Assembly: GCA_033819885.1 (NCBI GenBank)
Contig: JAQYUZ010000021.1
Span: 208,707-272,706, forward strand
Direction of reading: 5' to 3'
Length of the DNA: 64,000 nucleotides
Origin: Microbotryomycetes sp. JL201
Lineage: Eukaryota > Basidiomycota > Microbotryomycetes
Of this stretch, positions 14,485 through 24,800 are shown one piece after another. Position 1 is the stretch's first letter, and each line of letters starts with the position of its first letter. The notes below the pieces were generated by a model that worked only from the letters and a program-made list of their open reading frames with translations, did not search any database and was not told the origin of the DNA. The translations under genes and the position numbers were made by a program.

Positions 14485-15671
14485 TCATGTGACCTTGATC
14501 TTTCCAGAAGATTGCAAAGCTCTCCACGAGCAAACGATAACCGACAAGGCACATCCAACGACGTGGCCGGCCAAGGCACCGAGTGTGCATGTCGTCGGCC
14601 ATTTCTGCAACGTCAAGCGAATGTCAGCGTTTGCTTGATTGTGTACAATGGCCATGAAAGGCTTGCCTGCCATGGTCGGTCCCAATCTAGCGGTATCGGG
14701 GCGGCTCCGAGCCAACATCCCACGATAGCACCTATTGCCGGTGCCAGCAACGCAAACTCGAGATCGTTTGCCGGTCTGGGCCGCAGAATGTCAGCAACAT
14801 TGTGCTCGATTGACTGATAAGAAATCAAACTCACGCCAAGGAAGAGAACAGTCTGAGCCAAGTGTACCGTTCTGTGGTAGGCACAGTGATGGCAATTGGA
14901 AGAATTGACAAAATGGCGACGAGTAGACACAGCATGTACGTCTCGAGCGATTTACTGCTCTAGCATGTTAGAGTAGATGTCACAAGAGGCAAATCAGGAC
15001 GAGCTCACGCGAGGATCGGAGCGCCTAGTAGTATAGCAACAGCATGAAAGACGCCACTTGCCGCCAGCGTTGTCACTGTCGCTGGAACAACCCACTGTCA
15101 ATTTAGACAAGTTCAGCTTCTGGCTCTACCCAAGCCGCCCAAGTTTCGAAAGCTGCAACCGTTTCTTTTGGCGCAAACTTGAAAGACGCACACTGAAATC
15201 GAATAAGTCTTGCGTGTTCAACGCGCTTTCTCTTCCTCGTGTAATCGACTTTGGTGGCTTTCCGCTCAGCGCACGCTGGAATGACTTTGTCCAGGATTGT
15301 TTTGGTGGCGTCGGCGTTGCCTGGCGGGGCACTTGTGCTGCTCTCCTTTCGCTTCTTAGTCTAAGCGACCGAGTCCAGTGTCCGAACGAGGCCTGCAGAG
15401 CGGCAATCATGGCCGTTGATAGCGCCAGAAAGGGTACAGGCTCGCGCACGAGCGTCGCAACGATTGACGACGCCAAGTTGTCAGAAAGAGTCTTGTCTGC
15501 GGCAGTATAGAGACATGTTGCGGTGCCTGCGACGAGCAGGACGACGCGGGGGACGAGGTGCTGCACAGGCAGCAGGGGCGGACTATCCGTTGCGTGGTCC
15601 TCTTGCTTTGTACCGTTTCGAGCTGGAATCGGTGCAGCCGTCCGAGCCGGCTCTCGCTTCCTCGGCGGCAT
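14485..15671 (-). CDS. GPI11: GPI ethanolamine-phosphate transferase subunit, PIG-F/GPI11 family
   Basis: Six exons (15671-15194, 15152-15130, 15094-15009, 14954-14835, 14775-14667, 14604-14485) encode about 311 residues. Hydrophobic segments resemble the multi-span PIG-F protein. The decisive signature is [12 protein letters not shown] joined to [14 protein letters not shown], the conserved PIG-F motif near the C-terminus. GASGVFH-like and GAPIL segments also fit. GPI11 stabilises the ER transferases that add ethanolamine phosphate to the GPI anchor. The last intron (14605-14666) has a GC donor (CAG|GCAAGC), and only that join preserves the PWQ-KWP motif. The second exon is just 23 nt. The start could be 48 nt further upstream, at ATG 15719. 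Confidence 0.9.
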
Positions 15672-15931
15672 CTTGCTCCCAAAAGAGAAAAGAGGGGCCC
15701 AAGCGCACGCGGGCGGCATCCAAGAAATGCACGTGCGTACCAGATATGACTGGTCTTACAATTCTTCCATCGAGGCGTAAGGAGTACAAGATCATTAAGT
15801 GATTATGATTAGTGCTTAGTGCTTTCAGAATGGCAAAAGTCATGAGAGCAAATGAAAATTACAAGTTTTATGGACCCAGAAACAGCAACAGTTTTACCCA
15901 ACAACCACATACTGCGAGACACCGTGATACG

Positions 15932-15971
15932 AATGATGATGATGATGATGATGATAATGATGACGACGACG
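15932..15971. repeat. (ATG)n/(ACG)n microsatellite
   Basis: A run of ATG units grades into ACG units, interrupted once by ATA. It lies just downstream of the MFS transporter stop, between GPI11 and the transporter, and is outside any gene I recognise. Confidence 0.9.
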
Positions 15972-15998
15972 AAGACAAATAACGTGCTCTTCCATTCT

Positions 15999-17945
15999 CT
16001 AGAGGACGTAGACAAACTCGTCGTTTTCCTTGTCGGTCAAGTCGAGGAAAGCCTGTTCGCCAAGACCATACTGCTTCTCTTCGGTAGCATCTTCGTCCTC
16101 GGTGGCAAACTTCTTCTGCATCGACAAATCTTTGATGTTGCGGGGCTTGCCGTTGCGCTCGCGCTGGTCGGCTTTACGCTTGTTGAGCCACAAGATGTTG
16201 AATGCTTGAATGGCGACGATGGCCATGAGAGCGATGAAAATACCGAGGACAGCGCGCAGACCAGGCTTGTAGCCAGGAGCATCGGTCGACTTGAACAGGT
16301 AGGGACCGACAATGTTTCCGACACTCGAGAACGCCTGATACATGACAAAAGCACTAGCCTTCTTGGTCGAACCCGCGTAGGAAGCAGCGAGCCATGACAC
16401 GAGCAGAGGGTTGGCCGAGAAGACGAACGCGATGAGGTAGTAGCCGACGAGCAGACCACCCTTCTTTGAGGCTTCGCGAGGCAGGGCATACAGCAGGGAC
16501 ACACCAATAACGACGGGAGCCATCATTGCGCCGAAGATGACACTCTTGGTCGAGAACCGGTAAGCCAGGTACGAAGAGATGACGATGACCGAAAGCTGGA
16601 GGAAACCGAAGGGCATGTTGAGAAGCATGGCCTCATATTTTGTGAAACCAATAAGCTGTTGAATAATGATAGGACCGAACACCTGTTGTTCAGCAGAGGT
16701 CTAGTCAGCCTTCCGATACTACGTAGCGCCACCGACAAGCAGACCAAGAAAACAACTCACGTTGCTGACAGACGCGCCAACGTTGACTGCGAACGACATG
16801 GCGAAGAACAACCACGAAAGGGGCTGAGTGAACAACTCGATGGCCTGCTTGAGCTTAAACTTGGTCGAACCGACACCAGAGTTGTTGGCGCGCAGACGCT
16901 CGACGCCCTTCAAGCGATCCTCCTCCGTGAGCCAGCGGGCTTCAACGATGCTGTTGTCGAGACGCCAGTACAAGATAGGAGCGGTGATGACAGTAATGAG
17001 TCCAAAGACGAGGAAGATGATCTGATAGCTGTACAGAACGGTCGAGTTGATGTGTCCGAGACCGTAGCAAAGCGCGGAGCCGAGGATTGTAGCGAGACCG
17101 TTTGTGCCGTACCAGACCGCCACGCGAAGAGGTTGTTCTGCACGGCGATACCACGCAGAGGTGATCATGCCGAACATGGGCAAGCACAAAGCCTCGAACA
17201 AGCCGAGCAAGAAGCGCGAAGCGCAAAGCGATTTGAAGTCGTTTGACGCAGCCATGCCGCAGAGTGAGACACCCCAGCAGAAGACGATGATGGGCATCAA
17301 TGTGCGTATGGGAACTTTGACAAGGAGCCAAGCGCCGAAAGGTTGTGCGCCAAGCTGAGCGTAGTAGCCGATGGAGCCTGTCGAAGCGCCACCGTCAGTA
17401 CGAACAAGGATGAGTTACACATGGGACGTACCAATGGTAGAGTATTGGTTGCCGACAAGGCCTGGTTGGAAGGAGAGTATCATTCGTGTCAGGGATTGCG
17501 GAATGGCAGAACGAGAAGCGTGCAGAGTCGACTGACCAGCATTCTCGCGCAGACCAAAGACGGCAGAGTATCCGATGACCGACTTGTCGAGAATTTGCAG
17601 GAAGTAGACCCAAGTCAACAGCGGCAGAACATTAAAGTCCGTCTTGCGGAGGATGCGCTTGTTGTCTTCTTCTGTGACGACGACACGTTCTTCACCCAGG
17701 ACCTGAGCCTTGTCACCATGCTGTGATAGCAACTGCTGTCAGCGCCGAGTCGAGGTACGGGGGAAAGAGGATCGGCGCCGAGTTTGTGCTTCGCGGCTCG
17801 ACCGATCGTGCCGGCAACTGACCTTGCTGAACTCTTGGTGGTGCTTGGTAGACTTTTGTTGACCATTGACTTGCTTGATTGATTGCGATTCTGCCTGGGA
17901 CAGGTCGTCGGCCTTGCTGTGCGACGACATCGAGTCGGCGGCCAT
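15999..17945 (-). CDS. MFS transporter, allantoate permease (DAL5-type anion:cation symporter) family
   Basis: The start ATG at 17945 gives a hydrophilic N-terminus, followed by RRKTDFNVLPLLTWVYFLQ-like residues (seen as RKTDFNVLPLLTWVYFLQIL), the typical entry to TM1 in the allantoate permease family. The inter-helix motif CASRFLLGLFEALCLPMFGM follows. The central loop has RLDNSIVEARWLTEEDR, the R/W-L-T-x-E-E-R block diagnostic of this family. The second half includes FVFSANPLLVSWLAASYAGS and FSSVGNIVGPYLF. Twelve TM segments are expected and most are visible. Four short introns split the frame. Family members import allantoate, ureidosuccinate, nicotinate or related organic anions across the plasma membrane. 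The substrate here cannot be fixed. Confidence 0.93.
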
Positions 17946-19700
17946 TTAGAGATTTCTCGCTGAAAGGGTGTTCGGGACGCGTTCGAGGGATGTCGACGTC
18001 GACGAAGTAATAGGACAAGTCGTTCAAGTCGAGTGGTGCCCCGGAGCGAGCGAGCTGTTGATGAGGAGAACAAGGAGCAGATGCTGCCGGCCTTTTTAAA
18101 CTCGTCCGTGGCGCGAAGCGACCCCCGCGGTTTCCTGCGTAACCCCCACGCTTTCTTTGGGGGGCGCCACGGCTGGGCGCCACAGGTGAGGTGACAGAAG
18201 TGGACTCTGTGGACGGTGGACAGAACCGAGTTCCGAGATCTGCCGGTGTCTGCTCATGCCACCCGTGCTGTTGCGTCAAAATGCACACCGTGGCCGACGC
18301 AAGAGCGAAAGACATGGCGGTCCGAAATTTCCGTACTCATACATCTCGCTTACTTTAGATAAATTTGCATATTTACCTTGTACGCGCCCACGCGTCCCGT
18401 GTGAATTCGACATGAAAGCTTACAGCCACCCACGTACGCCATAAAGCTGGCAGCAAAACTCGTATTTCGGCGGGTTTAGAGAAACTGGTACGGCATCCTC
18501 ATACAAGATCGCATCGAATGTATTGCAGCCTCCGTCTACCTTTCACAGCAAAGTAAGGGGAGCGCCTCCGTTTCTTCTAGAAGAGCAGGCCGCGCTCCGC
18601 GCGCCCGCCCACCTTTGCGCCCGCCGGCAGCAGACTCCCGGCATGCGCAGAAATTGTCACACCCGTTGACAAACCAATGCATGACGACAGAGTGACATGA
18701 TTATCCGCAGAGTGAGGGGTGATCTGCTCGGAATTATTGAGGTGTGTCCCCCACGCTGAACCGCGGGGCTGCTTGGCATTGCAGCCTTGCAGAAACGATC
18801 GTCCAAGTGCACGGCGCCCCCTCGTCGACCGTCCACGTCGTCCTGGAAGGAACCTTTCGATCACCTGACATGTTCTGCGTGGTCTGCGTGAGGGAGGATA
18901 AAAAACCCGGCATTTCAAAATCTCGGCCGCGGAGGCGGCATGATGAATATTGTGTGGAGTACTCACGAGTGCCGACTGTTTCTTGACTTGCAGAGCCCGC
19001 GGAGTAACTCCGTCCGCAACATTGTGAAACGCAGTGCAACCCACACTACTTCGCATGACACTTCATTGGTGCTTCTGGAGCAAGAGGGCTCTCGCCGCGA
19101 GCGTTCGGGCCGGCCGGGCAAGAGCACACCCTCATTGTTTCCTGAGTTTTCGGTGCAAAGAAAATGCTACTGCGAGCGTTCGCAGATGTGCTGTAGCTGA
19201 AAACTGGCGCGACGGTCAAAGTCATGTTCTCGCTCAATTGTAGGCCGCCCGAGCTCGCAGCTTCTGTCAAAAGTTCGTGCTCGAACGAATCTCCTATCCC
19301 GTCAAGCCTACAGCCCGGACACTTTGTGTCCTCAGGCTCATACAGACTCATCCCCGATTATAGTCTCACCGGCAGCCGCGCACTGGCTGAGACAATGGTT
19401 GCGAACTATTGGGTCCATACCAAATACCTCACTTCCGCCTGGCGCATGATGAAGCGCACAAATTGACGAAAGCTCCATGACGGGATCTAGCCTGGCAACG
19501 AAGAATAGAACGACTGTCGTCAGTATGACGACTGTCTGACGACTGGCAGGTCTTGTAGGACCTCTGGCCGATTTTTGATTGCGAACCACAGTCTCTTATT
19601 CTATGCTTCATCTACTACTTTCTCAGCCAACTTCGATGAGTTGAAAGCGAGCGGTTGTGTGCAATGCTTTCCGCAAATCACTTTGATGCTCGCGCAGTCA
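17946..19700. other. largest intergenic gap; no gene recognised
   Basis: About 1.75 kb lies upstream of the MFS transporter. The part next to the gene (18075-18260) is C-rich with runs of CCCC and CCCCC. Scattered GATAA/TTATC hexamer cores occur near 18357, 18696 and 18894. In fungi such sites can serve nitrogen-regulated permeases through GATA factors, but these are too short to prove anything. A minus-strand frame at 19351-19046 (102 codons, ATG start) has no recognisable domain. I cannot assign a gene or RNA here. Confidence 0.4.
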
Positions 19701-19911
19701 CGTGCCTCCCCGAATAACGTCACGGGTTGAGCGGGCCGACAAGAAAAGCGCGTTGTCACGCCTTGCCTCGTTCCATTACAATTCCTGGTGCACAGGTACA
19801 CTGACTAAATGGCAGTCCTCAAACGATCCGACTGGCAAGTGGACATGCCCGAAAGATGAGACGGATGCTCAGCTTGACCGGCTCGCGAACAGGTTTGACG
19901 AGACTTCGGTG

Positions 19912-20799
19912 ATGCATCCCTTAGCCGTAGGAGGCGCAACGCTACTCGTCGTTTGGATGTACCTCAGAGTCACATCAACGAGGTCACTCAACCCTACTAG
20001 CGTACGACCGAAGGCGAGGCTCGAGCTCACACTGATCTGACCCGCGGCGTCTCCAGATCTTTTCATGGCTCGTCAGCGTAGCATTAGGTGAGAGAGCTAC
20101 AAATTTTATGCTCTTTGGTCACGCACCAGCTGAAGCCGTCAACTTACTCGAAGGCTCGACTGTTTCGCGAATAATTACCCAGCCGGAACTCAGGGGTGCG
20201 CGGTTTGTTGTCGATTGCCATCTTGTTCATTGCCGAATGGTCAGCTCGTGCGCTTGAAAGGAACCGCGGCATGCTTGCTAAGATTGAATTGCTTTTGCAG
20301 GATCTCGACGTTCTTGCCATCCAACGTCTCTGCGCCTTTCACATTCCTTTTCAAGAATCCGCCAGTGATGCTCGTGTTCAGAGGAACAGCCGACTCGAAA
20401 GCCATGAAGCGGCACAGGCAAGTCAAATTCCTCTTTATTCTCCTCTCTTTAGCAATCGCTGATTCGGATTTTTTTTTTTTTGGTCTCCTTTCACGCAGAA
20501 TCGCCCCGAGCGGATTGATGCAAGCTTTGCGCACAAAAGGTCTAGTCCGCCTTGACCAAGCCGAAGTGATTATTCTTGAGGGCAATGGTGCTTTTACCGT
20601 TATCCCTTCGCTGTCGCAAAAGGACCGTGAAGGGCCACTCGAGGCGCTCGAAAACGTGCCCGGTTACGCAAAAGCTTGCAGAGAGTTGTTTGGCGAAACG
20701 AGACACAAGACGACCGAGCCGAGGCTGGTAGAGCTGGGTTTGAATCAGGGCAGGAAATCGAGAACGGTTGACGAAGGGGCGACTGCTGTGGGCGTCTAG
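19912..20799 (+). CDS. DUF421 (YetF-type) membrane protein
   Basis: The reading frame matches the DUF421/YetF family, which is abundant in bacteria and sporadic in fungi. It has a TM entry (GGATLLVVWMYLRVTSTRSL), the family hallmark FSWLVSVALGSTVSRIIT, and a soluble C-terminal domain with NPPVMLVFRGTADSKAMKRH joined to RIAPSGLMQALRTKGLVRLD, then AEVIILEGNGAFTVI. The last intron (20418-20498) has a GC donor, AG|GCAAGT; it is also in frame, so read-through is possible. Frame continuity fails near 20193-20196: either a 49-nt intron (20196-20244) removes a hydrophobic segment, or one extra G is present. The N-terminus is uncertain; an upstream exon from ATG 19809 may exist. Function unknown; YetF domains are membrane-anchored. 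Confidence 0.7.
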
Positions 20800-20850
20800 A
20801 CATGGCTCTGTAATGATTTACAACAACATGGGATCTCTTTATGCATGTCA

Positions 20851-21763
20851 TCAAACGTCATCCATAAAATCGAACAACGCGGGCACGTAGTATTCGCGCC
20901 CTCCACTCGCTTGGTCATCGATCCATGCGATACCTTCGTCAGTGACGGCCTTGTCGACCGCCCGCTCAATTCTTCCGAGCGTCCAAGCCATCCCAAGGGC
21001 GTCGGTAAATGCTTTGACGTCTGCCAGTGACACCTTGCCTTGTGTCGTGCCCTTGTCGCCAGCTGCTTCTACGACGACGAGCGAGTCGTTGTCCAATCCG
21101 CCAGGTGCGCACCTGACTACTTTTCTGTTTCCGACGTGCATGATGGCGTACCCGCTGCCCAAGGGTTCTAGCGCCTCTATAGCCCTGTGTACGTCTGCTT
21201 CTGAAATATCTGCTGTGGCTGCTGGTGGAGCGAGAGGCAGTGTTTTGTGGAGATTGGTCCTCGACGCACTCGGTGGCAGTCTAGGCTGCCTCGTCTGACC
21301 TGTGCGCAGAGCGGTGACGTTCTGAATGACTTCGTCGAGCGCGACCAGTCCGCCGGCGCGGTCTCTGAGCTGCAAGCACACGTCGACGATCTGCACGCCG
21401 AGGGCAAAGTACCAGTCGCCGAGTCCGACTTTGTCCCATATTCCCTTGCTTGCTCCTCCGAGCGGATCGACGCCCAGTTCGTTGCAAAGCTGGCTAAAGT
21501 GAGTCCGGAACTCTGGCGATGACAGAATCTTTTGGCGGTGGTGAGTCGAAAAGGACGACAGTGCCTGCTGGAACGTGGCCAAGCTGGACTCTAGCGCTTG
21601 TGTCTGCTGCTGTGCGAGTGAGGTCGAGAGCGTCGCTGCACAGGACGCAAGAAGGACGTCAGCGAACGCGAGTGCGGCCGACGGGGCCGCGCGACTGACT
21701 GTAACTGTTTGCTGTATCAATGTGCCTCTGCAGCGAGCTGTAGCCGACACCTCTTCGGCTCAT
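20851..21763 (-). CDS. SNF8: ESCRT-II subunit SNF8/VPS22 (EAP30)
   Basis: Two exons (21763-21700 and 21635-20851; intron 64 nt with GTCAGT donor) encode 282 residues. The start MSRRGVGYSSLQRH is the conserved EAP30 N-terminus. A helical stretch (ALESSLATFQQALSSFSTHH) is followed by SPEFRTHFSQLCNELGVDPL and WDKVGLGDWYFALGVQIVDV, hallmarks of the family. Winged-helix C-terminal blocks include VHRAIEALEPLGSGYAIMHV and TDEGIAWIDDQASGGREYY. SNF8 forms the ESCRT-II core with VPS25 and VPS36, sorting ubiquitinated cargo into multivesicular bodies. Only 113 bp separate its start codon from that of VPS15, on the opposite strand. It converges with the DUF421 gene, 51 bp apart. Confidence 0.96.
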
Positions 21764-21876
21764 GGCGGTGCGAACGCTGGATTGCAGTGACAGGTCGCAA
21801 CTGAACCGACGACGATCGACGGCTTGTGGGGCCGCCGATCGCTTCGCCCTCCGCCCCCCGACTGCGCGTCGCCGCC
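21764..21876. promoter_or_regulatory. 113-bp divergent promoter, SNF8 / VPS15
   Basis: The start codons of two endosomal-sorting genes are separated by only this GC-rich spacer, so the core promoters must overlap or be shared. No TATA-like element is evident. Co-regulation is an inference from spacing and shared pathway. Confidence 0.6.
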
Positions 21877-24800
21877 ATGGGCAACTCGCTCTCGACGGCC
21901 GGAGGTATGCCGTCGACCGCTGCAGGCGTAGGACCGGGCACGACAGCGTCTACGTCATCGTCTGCAGCCGCCAACGGCCTCGGCGGATTTCTGAGCGAAC
22001 TCGGCGGCGACGTCGTGTACGACAAGAGGTGCGTGCGCGCGTCCTGGGGCCACGCCAGCTGCTCTAGGCGTCCCCTGATTGAAATCATGCCTGACATTGG
22101 CGTACAGCATGGGCACATCGAGGTTTCTCAAGACGATCCGCGCCCGGCACCGCCAAGGACCGCTCGTCGTAAAGATCTTTGCAAAGGCAGACCCCAGCTG
22201 GTCTCTCAAGCCGTTCCTGAGACGGATCAAAGGTGCGCGACGCATGGGCTCGCTCAACTACGGCGGCGCTGACGCGATCGCTTGTCGCAGCCGAGCGAGA
22301 AGCATTGAACGACTGTCCTAACGTGCTCACGTACCAGAGAGCACTCGAAACGGAGCGCACAGGATATCTTGTCAGGCAATGGACGGCCAGCAACCTGTAC
22401 GACCGCATAAGGTTAGTACAGTGCCCTGTCAGCTACGATTGCGCCAAGCAGCAACGGGTTGACTTTTGCTTGTCAATCAGCACGCGGCCTTTTCTGTCCC
22501 AGCTCGAGAAGCGCTGGATAGCATTCCAACTGCTGACAGGACTGCATGACATGCACGAACGAGGGGTGCGGACGCACGAGGCTGATGCCAAGCGGTACCG
22601 GTGGCGCTCACGCTTCTGCTTCTTCAGTGCTCACACGGCGACATCAAGACCGAGAACGTGGCAGTCACGTCATGGAATTGGGTGTACCTGACCGACTTGG
22701 CCTCGTTCAAACCGACGTACCTGCCGCTCGATGATCCCTCAACGTTCTCGTACTATTTCGACACATCCTCCAGACGGACATGCTACATTGCTCCCGAACG
22801 CTTCTGCACTTCAGATTCAGATACCGCAAAGCGAAAAGCAACGCTCGAATTCGGCGCTCGTGACGGAAAAATCACCCAATCCATGGATGTCTTTTCCCTT
22901 GGCTGCGTACTAGCCGAGCTGTGGATGGAAGGCACGCCACCGTTTACGCTGTCCCAGCTGTTCAAATACCGTGAAGGCCAGTACAGCCCAGAAACGTATC
23001 TGGCAGAGATTGACGATCAAGACATCAGGGTAAGTCTGCGTTGTCCCTCGCTACAAGCATGGCGCTGAACAATCAACACACAGATAATGATCAGGAGTAT
23101 GTTGTCGCTGGATCCTGCAGACAGGATGACGTGTGCCGAGTACCTCGCTGCGTACCAAGGCTCGGTCTTCCCGAATATATTCTCGGCTTTTCTGCATCCA
23201 TTCATCTCGGCTCTGAATGATAGCACATCGGGCGTCACGCCACCTGTCCAAGCGCCTACAAAGACTCCTTTGCCAGGCAGCTCAACCCCAACACAAAGAG
23301 TCCAAGAGACCATCTTGCCGACGCTCAAGTCTGATGCGGATGAGAGGATCGAACGCATCTGGGCTGAGTGGGAGACGATCAGCGAGTACCTCGACAGAGA
23401 TTCGCCTTTGCCAGACACACTTGACAAACGAACGGACGACACTCAATCATGTGTAAGTGTACCTCCCAATGTTTCAAACCCGTTGCTGAGGCAGTCTCGG
23501 CAGTCTGGATTTCCCCTTAAGCTCAATCTTCCGGGCGCGGGGGGGCAACCAGTCGTCGCTGGTTGCACGGAAGGTTCGTAAGCCTATGTAGAGTTTCGAG
23601 ACGTATGCTCATATCTCTTGTTGCAGACGGGCCAGCCCTCATTCTTCTGTCTCTCGTGTGTGCCAATGTTCGCAACTGCGTTCGACCTTCGTCCATCATC
23701 CGCGCTCTCGATATTCTACTCGCTTTGTTGCGATACGTAGGCGACGAGACTAAATTGGACAGATTGCTTCCGTTCATCGTCACGCTTTTGCAAGATGATG
23801 TCGCCTTCGTCCGGGCTAGCGCGCTACAGGCGCTGACGCAGACGGTACGTCCCCGCGCTAATATTGACAAAACCAGTCCGCTGATACCTCATGCTCACAG
23901 ATTCTCGTCGTTGAGACTATTACGCCTTCAAATGCTGCCGTGTTCCCAGAATATATCCTCCCCAATACCCGCCCACTTGCCTCTGACGCAGAAGTTTTGC
24001 CAAGGGTTACCTATGCCGAATGCATTGCTGCTCTTGCTTCCCAATCAAAGCGGTTTCTTGAAATGGCTGAAGCGATGAAGGCCGAAGGCACGTTCAAGGT
24101 TGCAAACGTGCAGGACTTCGCCAGCTCGCCTTATGATGTAAGCTGGCTCGATGTGGGTTGCTCCGGAATCGGGCGAGCTGACGTTCATCGTTCAAGGATA
24201 ACTACGACACACGATTGCTTGAATTACAAAATCAGGTCCAGGACCACGTCGCAATGCTTCTGTCAGACCAATCGTCGGCTGTCAAGCGGGCGCTGCTGTA
24301 CCACGTCAGCGATCTATGCGCGTTCTTTGGACCAATCAAAGCCAATGACGCCATCTTGGCCCATCTCGTCACCTACCTCAATACTCGCGATTGGTTGCTT
24401 CGTGCGGCGTGGAACGAAAACGCAGCAGACGTGGCGGCTTGCGTCGGTATCAGGTCGTTAGAGGAGTACATTCTACCCTTGATCACTCTGAGTCTTTCAG
24501 GTCAGTTTGTGATGCTCTGTCATTGACTCAAGCTGAATATACTATGGTGTCTCTGCAGACGTAGAGGAATTTGTCGTTGTCAAAGTCTTGTCCACGCTCA
24601 CAAAGTTGACAGAAAAGCGACTACTTGTCAAAGCGCGTACGTGGGAGCTCGTGGCTCAAGTTACGGGATTACTCTGTCATCCCAATATTTGGATCCGAGA
24701 GGGTGAGAGGTCCCGCATTTATCGACGAACCACCGACTGATGACGACAACATTGAATAGGAGCGGCAGAGTTCTTGGCGAGCACAGCAAAGAAAATGACT

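Noticed and set aside
18577-19056. 159-codon minus-strand frame
   Set aside because: Arg/Cys/Ser-rich composition, no domain, no splice context; treated as chance ORF in GC-rich DNA.
20418-20498. Reading straight through the DUF421 sequence as a phenylalanine-rich insertion
   Set aside because: The insertion falls inside the conserved K-R-H-R-I block and includes a T12 tract; the GC-AG intron restores the family sequence exactly. Read-through remains formally possible because the segment is a multiple of three.
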